NCBI GenBank assembly: GCA_964353875.1
Contig: CAYGXU010000036.1
Span: 1-28,195 of the forward strand
Length of the DNA stretch: 28,195 nt
From: MGNI01 sp964353875
Lineage (GTDB): Bacteria > Chloroflexota > Anaerolineae > Anaerolineales > E44-bin32
Reading direction: 5' to 3'
The notes below the pieces were generated by a model that was not told where the DNA came from, searched no databases, and worked only from the letters and a program-made list of their open reading frames with translations. The first letter of the stretch is position 1, and each line of letters opens with the position of its first letter. The position numbers were made by a program, and so were the translations under genes. This document shows, piece by piece, positions 1-8,167 of the stretch.

Positions 1-1448
1 TTCATCGTCTCAGCATCAATGGCGCCTTCGGTCTGCTCAGCGCCTGGGCGATCCGAGCTGTGGGGGTGCCAGTTGTCTATGCTTTTTGCGAGCGAGGCAT
101 GCGACAATGTATGTTAGGGACAAACCGATTAGATCTCATCGCTCCGCCGCCGTGTAAGTATTGTGTGCCTTTTAGCCGCCTGCTTTTCTCCCCGGATCGG
201 GTTTTCCCCCTCAACTTTGGATTGGATCAGGCAGAAAAACTTGAAGAGGATCTCATCGGACAGAGTCTGCCCTCCATGATGACTTGGGAAGTTGAAGGGT
301 TGCCACTGGGCGAACTTTGCCTCCCCAGCTTTCGATGGGCGTTACGACGCCATCATTTGGAAGATGACGAAGCGATACGCGGGCTCTTTAGGCGTTATTT
401 GTTATCGGCTGCAAACCTGGTTGAGGCATTTGATGGACTCATGGACAAAATCCAGCCTCGCCGCCTGGTGATTTTTAACGGGATTACCTTTCCAGAAGCA
501 GTGGCGCGACAGGTTGCTTTTCGCAAGGGGATCGAGGTGGTAACGCATGAGGTTGGGATGCGGGCGTATTCCGCGTTTTTTTCGCATGAAGATGCCACAT
601 TCCGAGAGATCGATCTTCGATCGGACGGATCGTTGTCCGACGAGGAAGAGGGGCAGCTTGCAAATTACCTCGAAGAACGCTTTCAAGGTAAATTCAGCAT
701 GGCAGGGATTCGCTTCTGGCCGGAAATGAGCCCGCTCCCCGACTGGATCAGGGAGTGCATGCAGACGCACAGGCAAATGGTGCCGATTTTCACCAATGTC
801 ATCTTCGATACCAGTCAGATTCATGCCAACGCCCTGTATGAGGATATGTTTGCCTGGCTGGATGATCTGAAAGAGGTCATTCGGCGCCACCCCGATACGC
901 TCTTTATCCTGCGTGCGCATCCGGACGAGGATCGGCCAGGCAAGGAAAGTCAGGAGAGTGTAGCGGAGTGGTTCTTCCATTCTGGGTTGGAGGCTCAGCC
1001 CAACGTGATTTTCCTCCCGCCCTCGCAATCTATTAGTTCCTACGAATTGGTCCACCAGGCAAAATTCATCGCCGTCTACAACTCCTCCATCGGTTTGGAA
1101 GCTGCGATCATGGAAAAGTTGGTACTTTGTGCGGGTCGTGCGCGTTATACTCAAGCGCCCACGGTCTTCTTCCCTGCTTCAAGGAAGGAATACCTGAGCG
1201 AGTTTGAAAAGTTGCTTCGAGCAGAGGCGATCCATATCCCGCAGGAGTTCGCCGCCAATGGACGGCGTTTCCTCTATGAAGAGCTTTATCGCGCCTCCCT
1301 AGACCTTTCTGAGTTTATTCGACCCTATCCGAGGCAGAAAGGCATGATCTTGTTTACCGATTTTGAACCGGCGCGCCTCCTTCTATCCCCCGCACTGGAC
1401 GTGATCCGGGAGGGGATTCTAAAAGGAAAACCGTTTCTCTATCCATGA
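1..1448 (+). CDS. Capsule-synthesis-like protein, 5' partial
   Basis: The frame is open from base 3 with no stop, so the true start lies upstream; GTG at 60 is only an internal candidate. About 481 residues are visible. The C-terminal third has a pattern seen in Kps/CDP-glycerol-transferase-like surface glycan enzymes: an ILRAHPDE segment, then VYNSSIGLEAAIMEKLVLC followed by a short G..RY stretch. In those GT-B-like families this part lies in the nucleotide-binding half. The visible N-terminal part has four closely spaced cysteines (CERGMRQC ... CKYC), which is unusual and could bind metal. No signal peptide or membrane helix is apparent. Being first in a glycan locus supports a role in building a surface polymer, probably sugar or polyol-phosphate transfer in the cytoplasm. 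The substrate cannot be told. Family assignment is by motif only. Confidence 0.6.
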   Translation, partial: HRLSINGAFGLLSAWAIRAVGVPVVYAFCERGMRQCMLGTNRLDLIAPPPCKYCVPFSRLLFSPDRVFPLNFGLDQAEKLEEDLIGQSLPSMMTWEVEGLPLGELCLPSFRWALRRHHLEDDEAIRGLFRRYLLSAANLVEAFDGLMDKIQPRRLVIFNGITFPEAVARQVAFRKGIEVVTHEVGMRAYSAFFSHEDATFREIDLRSDGSLSDEEEGQLANYLEERFQGKFSMAGIRFWPEMSPLPDWIRECMQTHRQMVPIFTNVIFDTSQIHANALYEDMFAWLDDLKEVIRRHPDTLFILRAHPDEDRPGKESQESVAEWFFHSGLEAQPNVIFLPPSQSISSYELVHQAKFIAVYNSSIGLEAAIMEKLVLCAGRARYTQAPTVFFPASRKEYLSEFEKLLRAEAIHIPQEFAANGRRFLYEELYRASLDLSEFIRPYPRQKGMILFTDFEPARLLLSPALDVIREGILKGKPFLYP

Positions 1449-1624
1449 TCGCTGGATTCGCGCATGGATGAAATGGAATGTTTATTTTAGAGTGAGACGA
1501 TATCCTGGATTAAGAGCTGATCTGAAGATGGAAATTGGGAATATCGAATAAATGGCTGATGAGCTTGCCAAGCACAAAAGCTGGCTTGAAACGAGCCTCT
1601 TATAAATTCGAGGAGGGAAAATCG

Positions 1625-2425
1625 ATGAAGATTAATTACCAAGAGACTACGAAAGACCTGGCCACCAGGATTGACATCCACCAGAAGTTTGGCAGTCGCG
1701 ACATCGATCAGTGGATGCTGGATCTACTTAGGCCAGTGAAGGGATCCAGGATCCTCGATGTTGGCTGCGGGGCTGGGAAACAACTGCGGGCGTTTTATCA
1801 TTACTTAAAGGGCGAAGGTGAGATCAATGGTGGGGACGTTTCGAAGGAACTGCTCGCGCAAGCAGAGGAAATCAATTCGGAACTAGGGAATCCATTCTCG
1901 TTACTTGAACTCGATTTTAACAAGCGCTTCCCATATGAAGATGATCGCTTTGACTTGCTCTCCTGCTGTTTCGCGATTTACTATGCAGAGGATATCCCTT
2001 TCACGATCCATGAGATGCATCGGGTGCTTTGCCCCGGTGGTTGCCTCTTCACGACAGGACCAATGCCGGAGAATAAGAGGTTGTTTTACGAGGTAATTAA
2101 AGAGGCCACGGGTAAACCGATACCGCCCATGCCAGGCAGTTCCCGCTATAGTACTCAGATTCTCGATACGATTCGATCAACTTTCTCGAAGGTTGAAATC
2201 CATATTTTCGAAAACCCGTTGGTCTTTGAAGGAGTGCAACCTTTCCTCGATTACACACGCGCTTCTCTCTCCGAGGATCGCAAGTTGTGGAAGGGATTGT
2301 TCCAAGGGGAGGGGGACTTCGAGCAGGTGATGTCCAAGATCGCTGAGGTGGCGCAACACCGTTTAGAGCGCGATTCGAATTTGATCATGACCAAAGTGGT
2401 CGGCGGGTTTGTCGCCTATAAATAA
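1625..2425 (+). CDS. Class I SAM-dependent methyltransferase
   Basis: A 266-residue protein. I chose ATG 1625 because AGGAGGG at 1611-1617 sits seven bases before it; the frame is open back to 1535 but without such a site. Motif I of class I methyltransferases is clear (ILDVGCGAGKQ, about residues 41-51). It is followed by an acidic end of strand 2 (GGDVSKELL), a motif II-like FDLLSCCFAIYY segment and HRVLCPGGCLF, which matches the usual post-II loop. This is a Methyltransf_11-type Rossmann enzyme, predicted cytoplasmic. Here it most likely methylates a sugar hydroxyl or amine, or a sugar intermediate; the acceptor cannot be deduced. It is 17 bases upstream of the deacetylase gene, so the two are probably co-transcribed. 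Confidence 0.85.
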   Translation: MKINYQETTKDLATRIDIHQKFGSRDIDQWMLDLLRPVKGSRILDVGCGAGKQLRAFYHYLKGEGEINGGDVSKELLAQAEEINSELGNPFSLLELDFNKRFPYEDDRFDLLSCCFAIYYAEDIPFTIHEMHRVLCPGGCLFTTGPMPENKRLFYEVIKEATGKPIPPMPGSSRYSTQILDTIRSTFSKVEIHIFENPLVFEGVQPFLDYTRASLSEDRKLWKGLFQGEGDFEQVMSKIAEVAQHRLERDSNLIMTKVVGGFVAYK

Positions 2426-2442
2426 GTAAAGGAGGCAGTACC

Positions 2443-3102
2443 TTGTTTTTCTATGGACGTAAAGTACTCTGTTTGGGTGCGCATCCGGATGATATTGAAA
2501 TCGGTTGCGGGGCGTTATTGGCGCACATCGTGGAGGATTGTGATGTTTTATGTGTAACCCTCTCCGATAACCAGAAAAATCCCAAGCTAATAGGTCTGGT
2601 GGAGGACCATTACCGCAGCATGCAGATCCTGGGAGTTCCTCAGGAAAAAACGATCTTGGGTACCTTCGAGACGCGTTATTTCCCCAGGGATCGGCAGGAG
2701 ATCCTGGAGTACCTCTATGAGTTAAATCATTCCTTCCGACCGGATATTGTTTTTGCCCATAGCCCCGCGGATATCCACCAGGATCATGGAGTGGTGACCA
2801 CCGAAGCTTTGCGGGCTTTTCGAGGGACAACGGTCCTGGGTTTCGATGTGCTCCGTAGCAGCTATGGTTTCTTCCCGCATTTCCTGGTGGAGGTGGATGA
2901 GGCGGATGTGGAGAAGAAAGCCCTGGCGCTGGCGCAGTATAAAACCTACAAGGATGTCTATTATTTCGATGCGGATATCACCCGCTCTAATCTGGTACAA
3001 CAAGGCGCGCTTGCGGAACGACCTTATGCGGAGGGGTTCGATATTCTAAGAATTGTAGGAAATTTTGCGTACGGTATTCAGACATCCTTTGCTGAGGTAT
3101 GA
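2443..3102 (+). CDS. PIG-L/LmbE family N-deacetylase
   Basis: A 219-residue protein starting at TTG 2443, supported by AGGAGG at 2430-2435 with seven bases of spacing. The zinc-binding signature AHPDD (residues 13-17) and the second site HQDH (residues 112-115) are intact, giving the usual H14, D17, H115 metal ligands. PIG-L/LmbE enzymes remove the N-acetyl group from GlcNAc-containing substrates such as GlcNAc-PI, GlcNAc-malate or antibiotic precursors; in polysaccharide loci they often deacetylate a sugar in the repeat unit or an intermediate. No signal peptide or membrane helix is visible, so it probably acts on a cytoplasmic sugar. Length is typical of bacterial members. The exact substrate is unknown. 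Confidence 0.88.
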   Translation: MFFYGRKVLCLGAHPDDIEIGCGALLAHIVEDCDVLCVTLSDNQKNPKLIGLVEDHYRSMQILGVPQEKTILGTFETRYFPRDRQEILEYLYELNHSFRPDIVFAHSPADIHQDHGVVTTEALRAFRGTTVLGFDVLRSSYGFFPHFLVEVDEADVEKKALALAQYKTYKDVYYFDADITRSNLVQQGALAERPYAEGFDILRIVGNFAYGIQTSFAEV

Positions 3103-3191
3103 CAGGTAAATACCATTCGCGTTGAAGACTCGTGGATCAAAAAAGCGAGGAGGAAGGCAGGTCCGGGTTCTTTGTAGAGCCATTAATCTGT

Positions 3192-4808
3192 ATGGAAAAC
3201 CTGATGAAACTTATGGAAAAAAGAAGGAACATTCTTTGGATGGGACTGGTGCTTCTTCCCGTCCTGGCGATGTTCCTGCACCGATTTGCCACCCGGAATT
3301 GGGGAGTTGGTGTCAGCCATGATTCCATCTTCTACATAAGCGCTGCTGAAAACTTATTAAAAGGTAATGGGATAAGTCAGATTGGGGAAGGCAATGTAGT
3401 CAAACCTCTTACCCATTTTCCACCTTTATATCCGTTGAGCCTCTCTATGTTGGGCTACTTCATCGGTGTTCGAGAGGCAGCCGATTGGTGCGCAGCGATC
3501 TTTTTCGGAATTAACGCTGTCCTCATAATCCTCTTGATTTTTCAAGCGACAAAGTCACAGGGGGTAAGTCTCCTGGGCGGGTTATTGGCTCTAATCTCCC
3601 CTCTTCTTTTAAGCATCCATCTTGAAGCGATGTCGGAACCCCTGTATCTATCTGCGACTTTAGCAAGCATCATCCTGCTGGCTGGATTCCTGAGAAACCG
3701 CAATAATTGGCACTTAATATTGGCGGCGGCAGCTGCTTCTCTTAGCTATCTCACACGTTATATCGGTGTTTCGGTCCTCATAACAGGTCTATTTTCTTTG
3801 TTATTGTTGTACCCTGGATCTTATCGAACAAAATTAAAGAAAGCCATTCTTTACACTACCGTTGCCTTCATTCCAAACTTCATTTGGTACATCCGGAATT
3901 ACCGCCTGACTGGATCTTTAACCAACCGGGTTCTTTCTTTTCATCCTATCACCCTGGAGAAGCTCAAAGAAGGATTGCTATCCATATCGGAATGGATCTT
4001 TCCTGAAACGGTGCCCGTGGTGTTGAGTTTAGGGCTGATAATGTTCATTCTTATCATTATGATGGGGGGTCTCTTTATTGAGTTCATCGATGCTAGGAAA
4101 GGGCGCAGCATTAAGGAGGCGCTTCAACGGAATCCAATCCCCATTCTGTTAGCACTTCATATAGGTGTGTATGTTGTTTTGTTATCGGCTTCATTGACCT
4201 TTTTTGATAGCTCTACAAGGCTGGACAATCGGATACTCATGCCATTCTATGTTATGTTCCTTGTATTGGTTTTTATTGGCATCCAAAAGATCCTGGCGTT
4301 ATCCAAGTCTCCTTTACGGAGAATACTCTATATGGTAAGTGCGGTATTATTGAGCGCGGTGGTAATTGTTTATGCTTCTCGTAGTTGGGACTTGGTCAGA
4401 GCGATCCGACAAGAGGGCAGCGGTTTCAACAGTGCAGCCTGGCACAACTCTGAGATTATCACGGTCCTTAGAAGGCTGGATTCAGATGTCGTTATCTATT
4501 CAAATGAAGCGCTCCCTGTTTACTATCTTACAGGCATCGCAGCCTACGGGATTCCCGAGAAATTTGACCCAGTGAAGTCTGAAGAGCGGGAGGATTTTCA
4601 GCCATCCATGCAGGTAATGCGCGAGCGCCTCACAAAACCTGAGAGCGCGCTGGTTGTTTTTCATCAAGGGTATCTTCGGGAGGGCATGCCGACACTGGAT
4701 GAAATCGCAGCTGGGTTCGTGATCGCCCACGAATCAAGAGACGGAGTCATTTTTGTATATCCACGATATTTGCAGGATTGGGAGGAAGTCTTGCCGTCGG
4801 ACGATTAA
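3192..4808 (+). CDS. GT-C membrane glycosyltransferase (ArnT/PMT-like)
   Basis: About 538 residues from ATG 3192. In-frame GTG 3132 and ATG 3204 or 3213 are alternatives and none has a convincing ribosome site, so the start is uncertain. The protein has many hydrophobic helices. The first outer loop has the GT-C arrangement: an acidic residue in SHDSIFYISAAENLLKGNG, then the HFPPLYPLSLSMLGYF stretch and later LTRYIGVSVLITGL. Members of this superfamily use polyprenyl-phosphate sugars on the outer face of the membrane. A soluble C-terminal tail of about 130 residues (SNEALPVYYLTG ... VFVYPRY) follows the last helix. A 29-base gap separates it from the deacetylase gene; a terminator-like hairpin lies just after its stop. 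Donor and acceptor are unknown. Confidence 0.75.
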   Translation: MENLMKLMEKRRNILWMGLVLLPVLAMFLHRFATRNWGVGVSHDSIFYISAAENLLKGNGISQIGEGNVVKPLTHFPPLYPLSLSMLGYFIGVREAADWCAAIFFGINAVLIILLIFQATKSQGVSLLGGLLALISPLLLSIHLEAMSEPLYLSATLASIILLAGFLRNRNNWHLILAAAAASLSYLTRYIGVSVLITGLFSLLLLYPGSYRTKLKKAILYTTVAFIPNFIWYIRNYRLTGSLTNRVLSFHPITLEKLKEGLLSISEWIFPETVPVVLSLGLIMFILIIMMGGLFIEFIDARKGRSIKEALQRNPIPILLALHIGVYVVLLSASLTFFDSSTRLDNRILMPFYVMFLVLVFIGIQKILALSKSPLRRILYMVSAVLLSAVVIVYASRSWDLVRAIRQEGSGFNSAAWHNSEIITVLRRLDSDVVIYSNEALPVYYLTGIAAYGIPEKFDPVKSEEREDFQPSMQVMRERLTKPESALVVFHQGYLREGMPTLDEIAAGFVIAHESRDGVIFVYPRYLQDWEEVLPSDD

Positions 4809-5311
4809 AGATCGAGAAGGTTTTGGAAATTGTAAGGATCGTCACGAGGCGCCGATTTAAGCAATTTCCAGCTAAATTTTTCATTCACACATGGATCATC
4901 CTTGGGCATTCATTTTACTCGTCTTACTTCGATGGAAATTTCGGGTGTATTCTGCGCTAGGGGATCTGGATTAGGGTGTTATCGTAGCAGATATCCGTGC
5001 ATTTCCCGGCGGAACATCGATAGGCGATAGGAACTATGGTGAGTGGAACACAGGCGAAAATTGTATTAAATAATTTCAAACAAATTGCCTCATTCGAAAC
5101 ATCAATCCAAAGATCGAGATGGATAAAGGATCTCTTTCAAGTCCATAATGTGCTTATTTAGGTCAATGAATACGGGGCCTTTGTGCCCAGGAGGGTTTGG
5201 ATCGGAATCTATTCATAGCCTGATTTCTTATCGAAATATATAGTACAGGATTTGTTAAATCGATATTTTTGCATTGACAGGACAGCCAGATTATCTCTCA
5301 ATAGGGATTTC
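4809..5311. other. Long gene-free spacer
   Basis: About 500 bases between two membrane-protein genes. I see no credible coding frame with a ribosome site and no tRNA-like fold. It holds a 9-bp inverted repeat followed by a T tract (4824-4881) and, near its right end, the box GCATTGACAGGACA at 5271-5284, nearly identical to the -35 region upstream of the ABC exporter. The remainder is AT-rich and otherwise featureless to the eye. It may mark a junction between two gene blocks. Confidence 0.6.
4824..4881 (+). terminator. Terminator-like hairpin after GT-C gene
   Basis: TGGAAATTG (4824-4832) and CAATTTCCA (4862-4870) are perfect reverse complements. Inside them ATCG (4838-4841) can pair with CGAT (4853-4856), separated by equal five-base internal strands, giving one long imperfect stem. 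A run of five T lies at 4877-4881. It starts 15 bases after the stop at 4808. The stem is AT-rich and the T tract short, so termination is plausible but not certain. Confidence 0.45.
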
Positions 5312-6388
5312 ATGATGGGAGCCTCTCGATTGGAAAGAGAAAAAAGGAAAACATCATTTCTCTCCTATCGTTTCTGGCTGGGGATTAGCATTAGCCTATT
5401 TTGTCTATGGCTTGCGGTACGAAATGTTGCTTGGGCCGAGGTAAGAGGCGCCTTCGAAAATGTGAATATGCTCTGGTTTACCCTTGCAATTCCAATTCAG
5501 ATGTTATCGGTCGGGACACGCGCGCAACGATGGCGAAAGCTGCTTGAAGGGAAAGTAAAATTCCCTGAATCTTTATGGGGTCAAGGGATTGGATATTTAT
5601 TCAACAATGTTTTCCCCTTGCGAACGGGTGAATTAGCTCGCGCAATTGCGGTTTCAGAATGCTCACGGCTTCCCTTTGTCTACGTTCTCACTTCGGTGGT
5701 AACCGAACGGCTGCTCGATCTAGCAATTATCATTGTAGGCTTTATCTTTCTCTTGCCCAGGGTGGAAATTCCCGATTGGGTCATCAGAACAGGGATTACG
5801 CTTGGTGCAATCGCCATTGTCGGTTTGAGTGTCCTATTGTTCTTGGGACGTTTTCAGCAAACTGGAAGGCGCTTATTGCATGCCATTACCCGCTGGATAA
5901 AAGTTCTTCCACAGGAACGCATGCTGCCCATCATAGATCAATTGCTGGAAGGCATTGGCGTACTCGGTCATGCGCGTATATTTTGGGGCGCCTTGGGCTG
6001 GACGGTGATCTCATGGCTGATAAGTATTACGACTTATTATTGCATTCTGCTTTCCTTCCGGCCCGATGCGACGTTAACAGAGGCAGCTTTCATGGTGGTA
6101 ATTTTATCCATGGCGCTCACAATCCCATCCAGCCCCGGATATATCGGCGTGTTTCAATATGTGGGGCAGCAAGCCTTGGTCTTGCCGTTTGGTTCGAAAT
6201 ATGGGGAAGCGGAAGCACTGGCAATCACCATTGTTGCGCATATCGTTTTCTATATCATTACGAGTCTTGTAGGATTAATTGGCCTTTGGCGCATCGGAGA
6301 GTCCTTCACAAGGATTGGCGAGGCTTTATTGGTGAAACTGGCTGCGCGTAAGGCAGCAGGGGATCCGTGTGAAAAGGATGGTTACTAG
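5312..6388 (+). CDS. LPG-synthase-TM / flippase-like membrane protein
   Basis: About 358 residues from ATG 5312 (ATG 5315 is equally possible), with a weak AGGG at 5303-5306. The frame stays open to TTG 5252, but that start has no spaced ribosome site. The sequence matches the UPF0104 / LPG_synthase_TM (PF03706) pattern: LFCLWLAVRNVAW at the first helix, the conserved FNNVFPLRTGELARAIAVSE loop, then SVVTERLLDLAIII, and SSPGYIGVFQYVGQQALVL near the end. It has about eight helices and no C-terminal lysyltransferase domain. Family members include the membrane part of MprF and the AglD-linked proteins of glycan loci; some are proposed to move lipid-linked sugars. Here it probably supports lipid-linked sugar handling for the GT-C enzymes. 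Eight bases separate it from the next gene. Confidence 0.8.
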   Translation: MMGASRLEREKRKTSFLSYRFWLGISISLFCLWLAVRNVAWAEVRGAFENVNMLWFTLAIPIQMLSVGTRAQRWRKLLEGKVKFPESLWGQGIGYLFNNVFPLRTGELARAIAVSECSRLPFVYVLTSVVTERLLDLAIIIVGFIFLLPRVEIPDWVIRTGITLGAIAIVGLSVLLFLGRFQQTGRRLLHAITRWIKVLPQERMLPIIDQLLEGIGVLGHARIFWGALGWTVISWLISITTYYCILLSFRPDATLTEAAFMVVILSMALTIPSSPGYIGVFQYVGQQALVLPFGSKYGEAEALAITIVAHIVFYIITSLVGLIGLWRIGESFTRIGEALLVKLAARKAAGDPCEKDGY

Positions 6389-6396
6389 GGAGCAAT

Positions 6397-7365
6397 ATGT
6401 CGAGTAAAAGTGGAATGAAATGCTCCATCGTGATCCGATCTTGTAATGAAGAGAAGCACATTGGTAGGCTTTTGGCCGGCATAGGACAGCAAACTATCAG
6501 GGACATTGAAGTCATCCTTGTTGATTCCGGTTCTTCAGATGCGACGATTGCCATCGCTTCACGATTTCCTGTGAAGATCGTCACAATCGATCCGGAGGAT
6601 TTTTCATTTGGCCGTTCTCTCAACATTGGCTGTGCAAATGCTATGGGCGAATATCTCGTGATCTCCAGTGCTCACATATATCCCGTTTATACGGATTGGA
6701 TCGAAAAACTCTTATCCCCATTTGATGATCCCAAAACCGCATTGGTGTATGGTAAGCAACGCGGCGATCAGCATTCAAAATTCAGTGAGCGGCAAATCCT
6801 GGCTTCATGGTTCCCAAATCAATCTATTCAGGAACAAGGTCATCCATTCTGCAACAATGCCAATGCTGCGATTCGTCGAAAATTATGGGAAATACGTCCA
6901 TACAATGAAACATTACCAGCTCTTGAAGATATTGATTGGGCAACATGGGCGATGTCACAAGGGTATTATGTCTCATATGCCAGCGCGGCGGAAATTATTC
7001 ATGCTCATAATGAATCTCACCGTGATGTCTATAACCGCTATCGTCGCGAAGCGATGGCAATGAAAAAGATTCGGCCTGAAGAACATTTCCACTTTTGGGA
7101 CTTTCTTCGTCTCTATGCTTCAAACTTCCTCAACGATTGTCGGTTTGCCATCCGAGAAAAGGTCTTACGAAGGGAATTATGGGGGATATTATGGTTTCGT
7201 TTTATGCAATTTTGGGGAACGTATCGGGGGTTCGCTTTAGCAGGTCTATTGACCAGCCAGCTTAAACACACATTTTATTATCCGCGAGCTCGCGAAACGG
7301 GTTCACAGGGAATGGATCATTCAAGAACCATGGTCGATTATGGTTCAAGGACTATTGATCGGTAA
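6397..7365 (+). CDS. GT2 family glycosyltransferase
   Basis: A 322-residue protein; ATG 6397 follows AGGGAG at 6387-6392. The GT-A start is typical: CSIVIRSCNEEKHIGRLL and the nucleotide-binding VILVDSGSSDAT. An FSFGRSLNIGCANAMGEY segment follows, resembling the F.HG.TRN.A region of rhamnosyltransferase-like GT2 enzymes. At the usual DxD position the sequence reads VISSAHIYP, so the acidic residues expected there are missing. The later acidic motif LEDIDWATWAMSQGY is present. The C-terminal part is basic and amphipathic and may touch the membrane. It lies 8 bases after the flippase-like gene and 13 before the cytidylyltransferase gene, so it is probably co-transcribed with both. It could use the CMP-sugar made by its neighbours, but this is only inferred from position. 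Confidence 0.8.
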   Translation: MSSKSGMKCSIVIRSCNEEKHIGRLLAGIGQQTIRDIEVILVDSGSSDATIAIASRFPVKIVTIDPEDFSFGRSLNIGCANAMGEYLVISSAHIYPVYTDWIEKLLSPFDDPKTALVYGKQRGDQHSKFSERQILASWFPNQSIQEQGHPFCNNANAAIRRKLWEIRPYNETLPALEDIDWATWAMSQGYYVSYASAAEIIHAHNESHRDVYNRYRREAMAMKKIRPEEHFHFWDFLRLYASNFLNDCRFAIREKVLRRELWGILWFRFMQFWGTYRGFALAGLLTSQLKHTFYYPRARETGSQGMDHSRTMVDYGSRTIDR

Positions 7366-7378
7366 GAGAGGCAAATAG

Positions 7379-8080
7379 ATGGAGAAAAACAATAGTCAAC
7401 AAACATTAGTCGCGCTTATCCCCATGCGGCATCACTCGGAGAGAGTCCCGGGCAAGAATTATCGAAATATGGCGGGAAGACCATTGTTTACCTATATCTT
7501 AGGCGAATTATTGCAGGTCCCAGAAATCCTACAGATTGTGGTCGATACCGATAGCCCGGTTATTATGGAAGGCATTCGAATCCACTACCCTACTGTTCGT
7601 CTCATCGAGCGTCCTCTCCACCTGCGTGCGGATTCTGTAAGCACGAATCAAGTCCTCTTGCATGATGTCGATCAAGTTCCAGCGGATTATTATCTTCAAA
7701 CCCACTGCACGAACCCATTGCTTCAAAAAAAAACCATTCAATGTGCAATCAGAAGCTTCTTCGACTCCTTTCCTGAAAATGACAGCCTATTTTCCGTGAC
7801 AAGATATCAGACCCGTCTATGGGATATGAATGGTCATCCGGTGAACCATAATCCAAATGAACTTATCCGGACACAGGATTTGCCACCGCTTTACGAAGAG
7901 AACTCTTGCCTCTATATCTTTGAGCGCGAGACTTTTATTGAGCGAGGGAATCGATTGGGAGACTCCCCCAAGTTGTTTGAAATTGAGAAGATTGAGGCAT
8001 TGGATATTGACAATGAAATCGACTTTTCAATGGTTGAATGCTTAATTGAGAGAAGGAATCGACCGAAAACTGCTAAATGA
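7379..8080 (+). CDS. Acylneuraminate-type cytidylyltransferase (NeuA-like)
   Basis: A 233-residue protein; ATG 7379 follows GAGAGG at 7366-7371. The N-terminus reads VALIPMRHHSERVPGKN, keeping the R..S.R.P.KN nucleotide-binding signature of CMP-sialate/CMP-Kdo synthetases (residues 17-27), but with two histidines where many NeuA proteins have glycines. VVDTDSP (about residue 56) and the C-terminal ALDIDNEIDF give the acidic metal-binding positions. The length fits the single-domain CTP_transf_3 family (PF02348). These enzymes join CTP to a 2-keto sugar acid. No NeuB-type synthase or NeuC epimerase is in the window, so either the acid sugar is made elsewhere or the substrate is different. The three genes that follow look like a matching pathway. 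Confidence 0.85.
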   Translation: MEKNNSQQTLVALIPMRHHSERVPGKNYRNMAGRPLFTYILGELLQVPEILQIVVDTDSPVIMEGIRIHYPTVRLIERPLHLRADSVSTNQVLLHDVDQVPADYYLQTHCTNPLLQKKTIQCAIRSFFDSFPENDSLFSVTRYQTRLWDMNGHPVNHNPNELIRTQDLPPLYEENSCLYIFERETFIERGNRLGDSPKLFEIEKIEALDIDNEIDFSMVECLIERRNRPKTAK

Positions 8081-8167
8081 AGCTTGTGCATATGGTTGCC
8101 TGATGAAATCGCTTAAGGAAGAAAGGATCATTTATAATTCCGAAAGTGTCCTTCGAGGAAGAGTCTG

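Noticed and set aside
402..1154. Open minus-strand frame of 250 codons
   Set aside because: Lies fully inside the capsule-like gene; its translation has no recognisable motif and it is a shadow of the coding strand.
4778..4960. Small frame overlapping the end of the GT-C gene
   Set aside because: No ribosome site, and it runs through the terminator-like hairpin; not credible as a gene.
5659..6351. Open plus-strand frame of 230 codons in another phase
   Set aside because: Nested in the flippase-like gene; the product has no hydrophobic pattern or family motif, while the longer frame matches a known family throughout.
7379..8080. Naming the cytidylyltransferase neuA
   Set aside because: The signature is altered (HH in place of GG-type residues) and no sialic acid synthase is present, so a sialate substrate is unsupported.
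8133..8138. TATAAT before the 2-hydroxyacid dehydrogenase gene
   Set aside because: A perfect -10 but nothing like TTGACA 16 to 18 bases upstream; not called as a promoter.
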